Source: Ochotona curzoniae (Eukaryota; Chordata; Mammalia; Lagomorpha; Ochotonidae). Taken from it: a stretch of 64,000 nt of DNA. Location: contig NW_024466512.1 of assembly GCF_017591425.1 (NCBI RefSeq), forward strand, positions 18,913,001 to 18,977,000, written 5' to 3'. The first letter of the stretch is position 1, and every line of letters starts with the position of its first letter. Positions 12,026 through 24,093 of the stretch are shown here, in pieces. Under the pieces are notes generated by a model. It saw nothing but the letters and a program-made list of their open reading frames with translations, had not been told where the DNA came from and did not search any database. A program made the position numbers and the translations under genes.

Positions 12026-12956
12026 TATGGCTACTAATGCTTGGTTCCAGTCTCTCTTGCCACCCTTGAAAAACTAAGACAACATTAAGTTAAAAATACT
12101 AGTGAACACATAGCTCATTCCCACATAACTTGTGACTAGATTCCTGGTAAATTCCATCATATAGTGGGTAACAGTGACAGTAACAGAATCATTCTAAACA
12201 GAGCAGACCATTGCCATTAGCGCAGCCTGAAGAACTGGACCAAGCCCACAGTCAGGTACTTCCTGTGAGTCTTCTTATGAACCTAACTTATTCTTGCGAT
12301 ATGCAATGCCAACCCAGGTGGATGCATCCTGCTGATGGAAGCAAAAATGCCAGGAAAAATGTTCTTTCCAGGAATAAATCCTAAACTGGTTGCCTCAAAC
12401 CTTCTCTTCTGAATTCTTAGCGATTAGTATCACCAACCTGGCTTAATTAAGAAAGTCCCCTCATGCCTAAACACTGTGCTTGATGGACCTCATTTTACAG
12501 GATGGTATGTTGTACTTGTATTATTATACAGCTTTTATGAAGCAGGTAATATAAAAGTATCTCATCCATACTGATTTTTAATACCATGGCAGCCTGTTCA
12601 ATACCATACCATAAAATCCTAGCAATAATTAAGTGTTAAAGGTGACTTTCACTATATTTATTGTTGGATAATGAACAATAGGACAGATAGCATTCAAAAA
12701 TCCCAGACAACGGAATGGACTTTCATAAGCTTTTAATAACAGGACCACCTTACTTTCTGGAAATTACAAAGACCTGGCTCCCTCCAGGTTTGTTCTGAGA
12801 TTCCCTCTTGAAATAATGAACTTTGAAATTTCACTTCTTAGTAACCTATCCCTAGACAGACAAATCACTTGGCCTATGTATTTTTATCTGCCTTCTCCAT
12901 CAGACTGTAAACTTCTTAGCAAAGCCTTGAACTCATCTTATTAAGAATTCTCCAAA
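12026..12956. other. Unassigned intronic sequence
   Basis: No gene or named repeat seen. Confidence 0.4.
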
Positions 12957-13247
12957 GGGCTGGTGTAGCAGGCAAATCTGTCTGCAGGTGCCAGCATCTC
13001 ATATAGGAGCCAGACTAGTCCCAGGTGCTCCACTTTCAATCTAGCTCCGTGCTTATGGCCTGGGAAAGCACTGGAAGACAGATGAAGTCCTTGGCCCCTG
13101 CACCCAAATGGAAGACCAACGAAAGTTCCTAGCTCAGGCCCAGCCATTATGGCCATTTGGAGAGTTACCCAGCAGATTCAAGACCTGTCTCTCCGCCTCT
13201 CCTCTCCCTGTTAATTCTGCATTTTTAATTAAAAAAAAAATTTTAAA
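12957..13247 (+). mobile_element. Lagomorph C-type SINE
   Basis: Head gggctggtgtagcaggcaaa, body gtgcttatggcctgggaaag, cattatggccatttggaga and ctccgcctctcctctccctg, then a TA-rich tail. The head matches the class shared with rabbit rather than the pika-specific one. Confidence 0.88.
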
Positions 13248-14705
13248 ATTTCTCTGAGATTCTTAGTTCGCCTTCACTCAAGGTTTTCTACCGTATCAAC
13301 CAGAACAGTGTAATTGCCCTCCATGTCACTGTATCCACCCCTAAATCCCTACTGGCATCTATATCTTACTGCTACGCTACCAGCCAGTGTGCTACTGATT
13401 GTTTCATTTGTGTAGATTTTCAGCAAACCAGAATGTCTAAAAATAGTGACAGTCTGACTTAACTTTCATATCACTTCCTTCCAACACAATGCCTGGTCAT
13501 TGTAGACGTGAACAGATATATCTGTAATAATGTTTAACTTACTCTGAGAAAAATCACCACATAGCAGACAGAAAACTCCAATATCATCTAACCTAATTAC
13601 TTCAAGCTATGGTTGAAGGTCCATTCGAGACTGGGTCACCTGCCTAAAATGGCCTAGTTATCCATGGTATGACTGTTAGCCACAGCTAGAGGCAGCAGCC
13701 TGGAGAGGACCCTGGGTGTCTTTGCAGTGCTTATTCAACATCACACTTTTCTGGACCCTACCACAGACATCCCTACACTGCAAATTCTGAGATGGGGAAT
13801 AGGGCTCTCAATTTTATCTTGAATAAGTGTCCCAATTATTCTGATGTGCACACAAGTATGCATATAACTATTTTAGGGTGTCCACAGGCAACATAAATAA
13901 ATAAAATGTTTGCTTCTAGTTTTCTGCAAAATGAAATAAACACCCACTGCCCGATAGCCCCCAACTTCCACTCCACCCCTATCAAAAATGTGACTGAGGA
14001 CCCGTGTTCATTAAAACGTTGTGTTGAAACACAGATTTGGTTCTCAGCAGAACTAGTTAGTTTCCTCAGATCCAATGAGAAGTCAAAAACTGCAGAAGAA
14101 TATGATTGGGCAGTGGGGCTGAAGTAATCTCTTAGGAAACAAAGCCCTGTTAGCTTAATTACATGTCTCCATTAATCTGAGTTCAGGTGCCCAATTGTTC
14201 CATCTCTGACCTCACTATAAAATCAGCTCTGGGAAGGTGTATGTCTTTGCCCCGAAGAGTGACATTTCAGGCTTTCTGAACATACTTATTTACTAATCAC
14301 ATGGATGGAAAGGAATTAACACCAACTGTGGAGCAATGACCTGCCCTTTTCAGAAGAGAAATCAGCAGGAATTGGTTCATCTCTCTCCTTGTTAACAGGA
14401 CACAGTTACCATATCTGCTAGTTTACAGCCTGTGAACACACCTCCAGGACTCCCCTGTTGATGTTCCTAGCTTAAAGGGACACGAAAGCAAAACATTAAA
14501 GTGTTTGGTCTCAATGCTTGACTGAATAGGCTGGAGGATCAGAAAGAGAAACTGAAACCAGATCAAAACTGAATAATCACAGTTTCAAATGGCCACAAGA
14601 CAGAAAACTGAAGGATCTTCAGGGTTTCATGAGACAGTGGAAGCTCCAAGGATACTAGATATCTATACCATATAAAGGCCAATTTAAGTCTAAGGGTAGA
14701 AAAGT
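13248..14705. other. Unassigned intronic sequence
   Basis: Frames 13836-14075 (minus) and 13906-14127 (plus) overlap each other and have no domain. No repeat named. Confidence 0.4.
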
Positions 14706-15090
14706 TAGGTTAGAGCAGTGTTTGTCAAATTTTGATATTCTCGTAAGTCAACAAAAATCATTACAAAATTCTGATGCTGAGTGTGTATGGAAAAGAGGTG
14801 AGATTTTGAATTTCTAATAAGCTCCCGTTAAGCCAACACTACTGGTTTGAGCATCACACTGGGCTAGCAAGGATCCAAAGACTATTAGAAATAGCTGGCA
14901 TGGAGCTGTCATCCTTAACTGTTGTTGTGCATCAGAATCGTATGGAGGAACTGCTGAACCACAGCTTACCAGGTCCTGCCCCAAAGTTTAGGATTCAGCA
15001 ACTGTGCGGGTGGATTTGAGAAAGTGCTTTTCTAACTAGTTAGCATGTGATGCTGATGCTGCTGGCCCAGGAATCACATTTCACCCAGGC
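14706..15090. mobile_element. hAT-Charlie (MER5-like) fragments
   Basis: Two stretches have MER5 character: gagcagtgtttgtcaaattt with taataagctcccgttaagcc, and ttgtgcatcagaatcgtatg with aggtcctgccccaaag and gtgatgctgatgctgctggc. These are old non-autonomous DNA transposon relics. Exact ends are uncertain. Confidence 0.5.
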
Positions 15091-15099
15091 TGCCAGACA

Positions 15100-15215
15100 T
15101 GGAACCAGGTTGTACCGACTCAGAGCCTCACCTTGGGGCTAACTGGCTCAGTGATTCTGACAAGTCACTTCAGCATTCTGAACCCAGATGGGGATACCTG
15201 CTGGCTGGTTCACGA
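15100..15215 (+). mobile_element. MIR fragment
   Basis: The order gaaccaggttgtaccgactc, agtgattctgacaagtcact, tcagcattctgaacccagat follows the MIR core and its ctcagtttcctcatctg region, strongly diverged. Confidence 0.4.
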
Positions 15216-16224
15216 GTTTGAGATGACAGGTGAGAGATGGAGAGAGGACATTTAGCACAATTTGTTAAGCCCTCAAAAATTGCCTATGGCTAATATTATC
15301 TAGATACAGAATGGGTGAATTACAGGAACACCCTGAGCTGTGAATTCACTATTAAAGCCTTCAAATCAAGAACTAGTTTTGTCCAGGAATCAAGACAGTT
15401 CCACATCTACACATTGGATCTACTTGGACTTACTCACTCCTGACCATCTACCCTGAACCGAGAGATTGCTATGCAAACCTGACCGGCAAAAATCTATTTA
15501 ATTCATTCTTGCACAAAGCAGCCTGAAGGTGCAGCTGGAATTAGGAATTGAGAAAATGGTTTTTGATGACCAGAAATTGACAATAAATCTCGGAAGCCAG
15601 CTTCATTACTAATCAGTGAGCATTCAAGTGCATGTTATATGCTAAAAACATTACAGGGTATAGAATACAGGCCTAAAGTATTCCTCCACAGACAGGCAGA
15701 TCTACACGAAGTCTTGTTTCAGAACACTCAAACTCACCATGATCCTACTTATAAAAGTACTCTGCCAAAGTAGCTTCTACTTAAAGCCTAGTTTTTGAGT
15801 TAGAAAGCACTGAGGAATCATTTATGGATATGCATGTGGGTTTCAACATTGGCATACCTAAGAATCACCTGGAAACGTGGTAGAACATTCAAGTTCCTGA
15901 CACTTGCTCCGCAGATGCTGATCCCAGAGGTCCGAGGTGAGACCAGAAAACAATTCCCTCTGTTTTGTGAAGACAGAATTTTCCCAGTCTGAGTTGGGGC
16001 AAAATGTAACCACTTGAGTTTAACCTCCTATTCAGAAATTTGTAGCATTATTTTTCCAAATTCAATTTATACAATCAGAACTCGTTTTTATAAACAAACC
16101 AGATCCATAAAAATAACCTTAAAATCATAATCACATTCAAAATGGATTGTATTCCTTGCATTTGCTCTGGGCTTAGCTGTGGAAAAGAATTTGTGTGGGG
16201 GTTGGGAGTTATGCTCTGCTTTAT
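15216..16224. other. Unassigned sequence with one MER5-like patch
   Basis: At 15855-15945, cctaagaatcacctggaa with agatgctgatcccagagg resembles MER5. The rest shows nothing I can name. Confidence 0.4.
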
Positions 16225-16365
16225 TTAACCCTCCTGAGCTCTTTTGGGGTTAGGACTATTAGTTAAATTTTGAGAGAAATATTGTTGAGGCTAATTCACA
16301 TGTCTAAGATCCCACAATAGTAGTTACAACAGCTAGAATTCAATCATGCTAACCTCCAAATGTAC
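16225..16365 (-). mobile_element. MIR fragment, antisense
   Basis: The reverse order of MIR is visible: ctattagttaaattttgaga, cacatgtctaagatcccaca, agctagaattcaatcatgc. Confidence 0.45.
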
Positions 16366-16377
16366 AAGGGCATAACC

Positions 16378-16437
16378 AGTATATATAAATATATATATGT
16401 AAATATATATAAATATGTAAATATATATTTATGTGTA
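16378..16437. repeat. (TATAAATA)n low-complexity tract
   Basis: About 60 bp of alternating tatata, taaata and tgtaaata units with no G apart from isolated ones. Confidence 0.9.
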
Positions 16438-16592
16438 ATACAGCTTTTTACAAAACAGGCAATATCTTTTTGACTGTGATAGTGGCTTCACTTCAGAGGG
16501 GAAATTTAAAATTAAAAAAAAAAACTTCATTGGGGTATAAGTTAATAAAGCATAAGAATGTTGCAAAGATGTGAACAGAAGTATCAAGATTG

Positions 16593-16880
16593 AGGGCCAG
16601 CAATGTGATACAGAAGGGTAAGCAGCCATCTGTGACATCCCTCTTCTTCCATCAACAGTTCCACTTTGACTTGGTGTCCTGCAAAGGCAGCTGGGAAGGC
16701 AGCAGAATATGGTAAGACCAGAAATACTGAGGCTTCTGTGGGAGAGCCACACGGAGTTCTCAGCTCCTGGCTTCGGCAGGTCTAGCACCAGCTGTTACTG
16801 CTATTTGGAAAGTGAACTAACAGATACATTGTTCTACTATTCTGTATTTCAAATGGATACATTTTTTAAAAAGGAAAAGA
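16593..16880 (+). mobile_element. Lagomorph C-type SINE, diverged
   Basis: Recognised by gagggccagcaatgtgatac, agctgggaaggcagcagaa, ctcctggcttcggcaggtc, tgctatttggaaagtgaac and a tail near acattttttaaaaagg. A second SINE follows within 40 bp. Confidence 0.8.
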
Positions 16881-16917
16881 ATGGGTCTTGCTTTGTGACA
16901 GAATCCTCCTTCTGTGA

Positions 16918-17218
16918 TATAGGCAGGCATACCACATGAGTGCCAGTTCCAGCCTGGCTGCCCCACTTTTGATCAAGCATCTCCCTGTTAATTTGCCTGG
17001 GAACGCAGTTGGGGATGGCTCAAATACTTGGGCCACTGCACCCACACGGGAGACCCAGCAGAAGCTCTGGGATCCTGACTATGCTCTGGCCCAGCTCCTG
17101 CCATTGCAGCCATGTAGAGAATGAACCGAGAGATAGAAGATTTTCTTTCTGTCTCTCCCCTCCTTTTTCTGTAACTCTGCCTTTCAAATCAAAATAGAAA
17201 ATAAATCTTAAAAAAGAA
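16918..17218 (+). mobile_element. Lagomorph C-type SINE
   Basis: It begins inside the head (taggcaggcataccacatga) and continues with ggctcaaatacttgggcca, gcacccacacgggagacc, tgcagccatgtagagaatg and gtctctcccctccttttt, ending in aaaataaatcttaaaaaag. The first part of the head is missing. Confidence 0.86.
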
Positions 17219-18697
17219 GGGTGTCAAGATGGAGAAGTGCAGAAGGATACTGATCTCTACTCACTGCAACACTTTATTTTTGTACCACTTCACTCTCTTA
17301 TTATCCTGGTTTCTACCTCTAGACATTGGGTTAACAATGCCTGAGATTAACCTGATACCTATAGAGGCAGAGCTACGCAACTTCAACAAAAACTGCACAC
17401 GAACTAAACTTCTATAAACAGACTCGGATTCTTCCACTCACTCGTTACTGTTTCACTTGAAACTGATATTCAGTGGGCAATTTAAAATTTCTCTTCTTGC
17501 AGTTCTCTGCCAAGTAGCTAATGATCTGCAACTGAGCAGTGGAGTACACTAACAAATTAACCAATAAGTTACCACTTTCCTCACCCCTCCATTCTTTATA
17601 CACACGCACACACAAACTCTAAGCGTATATATTTTACAAATCAAATGTTTATGTAATGATATTTTTAAAAGGAAACAGTAACAGAAGCATGCACTTGGTT
17701 CTACTCCAAAGGCCACAATGAACAAACATTATAAGCCAGACAGTTGTTCTCAGATTGTCTTTAGTAGTTATCTTGGCTTAAGGTAAATAGAATATACTTA
17801 AGCACTGCTACAAGGGGTTCCATATGACAGCATCAAGTTTCCTACAAAGCCGAAGATAGAAGTCGCATTTAATGTCTTCTCTGAATATTACAGATTTTTG
17901 AACCCCTCAGAGAATGCCTTCTGTGTTAAAGTGTTTCATTCTCCTACTGGGAAAAATAATTCAGTTCATCTATCATTCTCTTGAACTGCCAATTCATAGT
18001 GAAAGCCCGACTTCCCAGACTCCAGCTACTTTCAAAACAATTTCTTTCCCTATGGCACATAAGCAAAAACTCCTTCCACCACACACATCTCCTCACTTTG
18101 CCCCAAAGCAAACACAGTATCTCTGGAAAACATAGCAATTTAAAGACAAAGCAAACATAGCAATTTTAAATAAAGAGAACTCTCAATTTTCTGCCCCTGG
18201 AGAAGGCCAGGGATTATGTGTGCTTATGGCACCTATTGATTTTTGAAACATGGAAGAAAAAACAGACTTAGTTGTTTCTGTCAACGTTGGGTTATTTCTA
18301 CAATGGAGAGGAGCTGAGTAATCCTACATAGTGACCAATCAAAGCATTTGTTTTTTTTATAGTCTGAATATTGATTTTTTTTTAGAAAGAAATAAGCTTG
18401 TACTTGCTTAGGCTACATACCGTGAATTTGTATTGCTTGATAAAGTCATAGTTAATGAGTGGCTGGGAGGAGTGAGGGTGATGGCAAGAGGGACTGGGCG
18501 AACATTGAGCCACAATTAAGTACTTCCTGTGGAGATCCCACTGTGAATAATCGATACTACCATAGGAAGGACATGCTGGGTTTGGAGTGGTCTGACTTGC
18601 TTGTAAATCCACAGGAAAAGCCAAATCTAACATCCACCTTTACTTTCTCCGTGTTCCTCCTTCTGAAATTGTTCCTTTCCTTTAAGATTCTTCTTCT
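17219..18697. other. Unassigned intronic sequence
   Basis: A short CA-rich patch lies at 17597-17615. Frames at 17914-18138 and 18382-18713 occur on both strands without domain content. Confidence 0.4.
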
Positions 18698-18997
18698 GGG
18701 CCTGACGCAATAGCTCTATGACTAAATACTCACCTTGGAAGCACTGGGATCCCAAATGGGGTGGTTTGTGTCCCAGTTCCCACTTCCTATGCAACTCTCT
18801 GCTTAAGAAAGAAGTAGAGGTCAGCCCAAAGCCTTGGGACACTTGCACTCAAGTGAGAGACCTGGAAGAATCTCTTAGTCTTGGCTTTGCATTGGTTCAG
18901 TTCCAGCTGTTGTGGTCACTTGTGGAACAAACTAGCAAACAGCAGATCTTTGTCTCTCCTCTATGTAAATCTGATCTTCCTTTCCAATAAAAATAGC
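18698..18997 (+). mobile_element. Pika-type SINE
   Basis: Head tgggcctgacgcaatagctc, then tactcaccttggaagcactg, agcccaaagccttgggacac, tgtggtcacttgtggaaca, tgtctctcctctatgtaaat and the tail ccaataaaaatagcc. Confidence 0.87.
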
Positions 18998-21349
18998 CAA
19001 ATCTCCCGTGCAAGAACTAACCATCTGAGATCAAATGAGATCAGGCATTTTAGGGTGGTATGGCTGTAAAAGATAAAGGGTAAATCAGTGGGGTGGCAGG
19101 GGAGTAGAGCCTGGGAAGAGGGGAAGGGAAATCCCATAAAATAATGGATAAATTTAAAAATAAATAAGCAAATTAATAATTTTTAGAAAGACTCTTCCGG
19201 ACCAAGGAGACAAGCCAGTGTCATCCCCATGAGGCACAGGCCATATCTGGGTTAGTGACTGTGTCTGCAGGGTCTGGTACCCTCAAAGATACTGTGGATT
19301 TGATTAATTCATTTACAAGCTCATTGTTTGGTTGATACATTCCTCATGTCATTCTACTTACGTGAACACTTGTAGTACCTGCCCATTTTTCTAAAGTCAC
19401 TCCAGAATTCACCCAACCTTTAGTTTCTGTGCCTATGGATGCCTGTATGATGTCTCAGGTTGGCTTGCAAATCCCTTAATGCTGACTTCTCCATCCTGTG
19501 TGATTCATTTACACGTGACCTTGTTGGTCACTACTTCAGCTAGGTCTTCACTTCTAGGTTTTTGCATGCTACCCTTTGGTACCTCTCACATACAAACTAA
19601 CCCGCTGGAGAGACTTAACAGGATAACATTCTTTTGGAAATAACCAGAACCCAAGATATACTCAAGACAGGGCCACTCATGGACCAGTGCCCAAGGATGT
19701 GAGTCAGGCACAGAGGTGCACAGTCAGAAGGTGGGAGAAGCATAAAGGCTGGGTGTGCTCTTGTTTGTTCTCAAGCCCAAGCCCACTCAGCCTTACCATG
19801 AGTCCTCTGTAAGGAATCGTCAAACATTCTCATGCATTTCTCCAATGACAAACGCAGTGCTGACAGATACATATTTTTTTTTTCAAATACTTATGACCAG
19901 AGTGTTTACAAACTACAATACCCAGCTCTGGGTCATGAGATGTGTCCTTGGAAGCACAGCCTTTCTCCACATGGATGTGAATGATGTATTCTGCAATTTG
20001 TGTCTGCCACATGTCCAGGAGGGGACCACCCCTCTGTGCTCAGCACCCTTGCTGCTTTGTATCTGTGCCTCCCTCAAGTGGAAAGGGAACGAAATTCTTC
20101 TGTCTAAATCCCAGCATTTCCTGAGGCTCCCTTTGCCCCAGTTCAAGGACAAGTTTCATAATATCATCTCTTCATTGGCCTACATAGCAAGAGAAAATTG
20201 CCCCAATCTGGGTAGACTACAGCAGCAGGCAGGGTCTCCACTGTCTTCCTACCATAGAACTTATGCTTTTTAACACAAGGAATCTCTTTCCAACAGAATA
20301 CCTCCGTGAATCATTACATATTTTTTTTCCTTAAACGATAAATGTAGGAGTTCTTTACAATCTATGTGGAGGGAAAAAGGCTGATGGGAGAGTAACATTA
20401 GATCAGCTCATCTTTTTCTAAGCCAACCCCCTGTTTTTCCTGGAACATGAACTACAAGTCTCAGCCTCCCCTGCCAGGGACTACAACAACCCCATGCTGT
20501 CATTCCCAAAATGAAGTTTAGCCCCAGTACAGATCCATCTTTCTGGCTCTCTCCCTTCCTGGCAAATGTACTTTCCCATATCCATATGGCCATCTCAGAG
20601 GCAGGCTGGGAGCTCAGAAGTGAGTAGAGGGTTCTTGTTTCTCTAGGACTTAGAAATCCCACAAAGGAAACATAAACCTATTAATGCCAAATAAAGAGAA
20701 GCATGCTCCATTGCCTTCACTCCCTCAGGCAGCATGTGATGGGTTCTTATACACAGAGAGAAGATAGTGTCTCAGTTACTTTGTACCCACAGAGAAGTGC
20801 AGGCATTGGATGGGGAGAGATGCCAAGGTGAGTGACTCTAGGACACAACAACACTCCCAAGGAGCAGACACAGGGTTTCTAGTTTCTGGTGAAATCGTGA
20901 GGTCAGTAAAGTTAGCCACCTGCATGCGACCTCATAGTCCAGCCTTTAAAAAGGGTTTTGAGTGCTCTGTCCCCAAAAGAATTTCATGCAACAGTCTGTC
21001 TTTGGCAAAATACTTACCAAACCAGTTTTGTTTCCGCTTATCAAGAGAACACAGGCTACCTCTGGCAGGTCCACACACAGCATGCAGGGAATGAGAGGGA
21101 GAAAGACAATATGAAGTAGCAGAGGGCTAAAGGAAAAGACTTACTGGGAAGACAGAAGAGGAGGAGAGTAATGGATTCCAATGGAAATGAAGCATCCAAA
21201 TAAGAAACCAGAAGGCCATTGTTGCAAGGGATACTCCATACTCAGTCCCTACAGGTGCCTCAAACAGTCACATACCCTCCTTGTTGTAGCTGGCAAGAAA
21301 TGGTAGCCAACACCACTGCCAAACGGACTCTATTTGGGAACAAGCGGTT
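18998..21349. other. Unassigned intronic sequence, including a 172-codon chance frame
   Basis: A plus-strand frame at 19755-20273 is the longest in the window. Its product has no recognised domain, an interior antisense frame overlaps it, and no promoter or poly(A) context is seen. I treat it as chance. Nothing else in this 2.3 kb could be named. Confidence 0.45.
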
Positions 21350-21505
21350 GCCAGACTCTGTGCTAACCATTTTCATAGATTATCTCACACAATAAGCTCA
21401 TACTCCACAATATTTTACGAAGGCAATAATTAACATAGATGTCTACAGAACTCAAGGTCCTCACCCAAAACAGGATTGCCAAGACGTAACTGGTAAAACC
21501 AAGGA
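21350..21505 (-). mobile_element. MIR fragment, antisense
   Basis: ccagactctgtgctaaccat, tagattatctcacacaataa, aaggcaataattaacata and ctcaaggtcctcacccaaaa follow the reversed MIR order (tgtgctaagcgctttac, ctcatttaatcctc, gaggtactattatta, aggtcacac). Confidence 0.65.
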
Positions 21506-21917
21506 TAAAGCTCAAGTCTTTCCCAACCATAGAGGGAGTTCAAAAAATCACATTCAATGGCTGAAAAACAGCAGCCACATGAGTCAAAGCTTTACTTCTA
21601 CACCATCCACACGTGTCCAGAAAGCCTCTTTACCATCCTCAAAGTTGCTAGCAACAAAGCATGTCATGCAGCAAACACTCGTAAAAGAATTAAAAAGGTG
21701 AGTTCTTATATCTGTGAAAAGAAATGCATACTGTTCAACAGAGCATCCATGGCCTTCTTTAAGAATTACGATGTCCCTTAAACAGTTCAAAAGAGTAAAA
21801 ACTATTTGACATCCACACATAAAGGGCATGTATCATGGCAATGTTTGATGAAGTTTTCCACAATTGCACATTCGCATGTGACTCACTTCTGTGATAAAGA
21901 TCTCAAAAGCAGGTCAG

Positions 21918-22179
21918 TTGTGCCCATTTAGCCACAAAGAACTGCATTTTGTTTTTTTTAATAGCTGAGTAGTATTCCATGGAGTAGATGAACCAAAGCT
22001 TTCTTATCCAATCTTCTGCTGATGGGCATTTCGGTTGCTTCCATGTTTTTGCAATTACTGATTGTGCTGCAATGAACATAGGGATGCATGTTGGTTTGTC
22101 GTAAAACAGGTGTTTTGGATATATTCCTAGGAGTGCTATTGCTGGGTCATATGGTATGCAGATTTTGAGTTGTTTGAGT
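21918..22179 (-). mobile_element. Inverted 5' segment of the young L1
   Basis: This part runs antisense to the rest of the element. Its first 25 bases (21918-21942) are the exact reverse complement of 22180-22204, the first bases of the sense segment. The same 25 bp of L1 was therefore copied twice at the inversion junction, as twin priming can do. Confidence 0.9.
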
Positions 22180-22732
22180 GTTCTTTGTGGCTAAATGGGC
22201 ACAACTGGAAACTATAATGCTAAGGGAAATGAGTGAATCCCAAAAGATTAGATACCACATGTTTGCCTTGATTTAACCTGTAATTTTTTGTTTGGTTGTT
22301 GGTTATTTTCTGAACCTGTCACTGATACTGTCTCAACCCAGATGTTTCGAAGAATGGAACTTGCATTATTTTTAACATATTGTCTACCCATTACTATGTC
22401 AATTAATTCCATAATGTTGTATATTGACACTGAGGCCTTGTTGGGGCTTTTAACTGACCGGATCTCTACTCTGTTAGACCTATCTTCAGACCATAGAAGG
22501 TCTCCCCAAGAGGCCACTGAACTTATCTGGACAATAAGACGCTGAACTTTATGCTAGGCATGTGTTTGCAAGCAATGAATCTCAACTGAACTTGAACTAT
22601 GGTTATGCAACAAGGTGGAGGAATCCACCATGGGGGGAGGGTTATGGGAGGGGTGGGGGGAATCCCCAGCGCCTATAAAACTGTACTACATAATACAATG
22701 TAAGCAACAATAAAAAAAAAAAAAAAAAAAAA

Positions 22733-22848
22733 GAAAGCTATTGTGGCTACTGATGCACAACTATATGAATATACTGAATCATTAGATTGTATGCTTTAAA
22801 TGGCTGGATTATATAACGTATTTTCTCAATAAAGTTGTCAGAAACAAG
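22733..22848 (+). mobile_element. Apparent 3'-transduced segment, itself an old L1 3' end
   Basis: It lies between the two A tails and within the target-site duplication. The text tgatgcacaactatatgaat and ctcaataaagttgtc resembles the end of an old L1M 3' UTR, with AATAAA 15 bases before the second A tail. It most likely marks the genomic flank of the source L1. Confidence 0.75.
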
Positions 22849-22957
22849 AAAAAAAAAAAAAAAAAAAAAAAGCAGGTCAGTAATTTCCCTACATTCAAAT
22901 AAATAGGTAGAAAAAAATAGGTAGGTATGTAGATAGACAGATACTACACTTGAAAAA

Positions 22958-23255
22958 AATGGAAAGGCAAATATACAAAGAAGAAGATACAGAAAGATCT
23001 TCCATCTGCTGGTTCCCTCACCAGATGGCCGCAATGGCTGGAGCTGAGCCAATCCAAAGCTGGGAGCCAGGAACTTAGGGGCTTCCTGCATGAGTATAAG
23101 GTCCCAAGGATTTGGGCCATCCTCTACTGCTTTCCCAGGCCACAAGCAGGGAGCTGGATGGAAAGTGGAGCAACTGGGACATCAACTAGCACACATATGG
23201 GATCCTGGTGCGTGCAAGGCCAAGGATTTAGTCACTAGGCTATTGTGCCATGCCC
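22958..23255 (-). mobile_element. Pika-type SINE, antisense
   Basis: Reads in reverse as agatcttccatctgctgg, agatggccgcaatggctgg, tttcccaggccacaagcagg, tatgggatcctggtgc, actaggctattgtgccatgc. It has no T-rich tail on its left, so that end may be deleted. Confidence 0.88.
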
Positions 23256-24093
23256 AATACTACAATTTCTTCTATCACCATTGATTGGTTTCCATATTTT
23301 TCTATGTGAAAGTGAAAGGGTCATTCAGTGTGAATTCTATTTCACGTCTCACCCCATGATTTTAGGTCCAATGTAGTAAGAGACTCGTTCGTCTTACCAC
23401 TTGGAGAAGTGATGCTTCCTTCGCATTGTTATATCCTAATCCATTCTAGAAATGTTCTGCACATTTGCCCATTTTATTGTTGATGCAATTTAGGTTTCTC
23501 CAGATTGTGGCTTTTATTGCTATTGAAATTCTTATACTTTTGTACATATCTTTTAGCGCACAATTGCATGCATTTCTGTATGTGTATCCAGGAGAAGTAT
23601 TCCTGTATTGTGCCATGAATGAATAATCAGTTTTAATAGATGCTGTCAATTTTTCAAAGTAATTGCACCAATTCACACCCTTCACAGTGTAAAGAAGTTC
23701 TAATTCGTATTTCTGTCAATGCTTGTTCTTGTCTCCCTTCTTTCTAGCTAACAGGTAGATTATATAAAGCCAGCACAGGGTAGGTTAATACTGTACTACT
23801 TGACAACCAATAAAACTGAGCTATTTTTCATGTTAATTTGCCACTTATATATCATCCATGGTGAAGTCTGAGATATTCTAATCTTCTGTTTTATTTTAGT
23901 TGCCAATCTTTATCTTAGACATTTGTACAAGTTACTTATGCATTCTAGTTACAAGTCCTTACCAGACATGCTCATTACAACTAGCTTTTCCTATTACACG
24001 ACTTATCTTCTCACTCTTCCAAAACATTTTTATTGAACAATTCTTGCTTTCATTGATGTCCAATGTAGTCAGTCTTTTCCTTTATAATTAAAA

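Larger units (their letters stand above)
21905..22881 (+). mobile_element. Young lagomorph L1 insertion with 5' inversion, apparent 3' transduction and 14-bp target-site duplication
   Basis: The copy aaaagcaggtcagt flanks the insertion exactly at 21905-21918 and 22868-22881. Inside, 21919-22179 is antisense L1 from the end of ORF2 (atagctgagtagtattccat, attgctgggtcatatgg). From 22180 the L1 runs in sense through the ORF2 end and 3' UTR to AATAAA at 22709 and a 21-A tail (22712-22732). Next come 116 bp of other sequence with its own AATAAA at 22828 and a second A tail at 22849. The structure fits target-primed reverse transcription with twin priming and read-through past the weak L1 poly(A) signal. 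It is truncated and non-coding. Confidence 0.92.

Noticed and set aside
19755..20273. 172-codon open frame on the plus strand, the longest in the window
   Set aside because: No recognisable domain, overlapping open antisense frames, no promoter, splice or poly(A) context; length is plausible by chance in 64 kb.
22248..22545. Open frames in the young L1
   Set aside because: They lie in the L1 3' end after an inversion and truncation. No complete ORF1 or ORF2 exists, so the copy cannot be autonomous.
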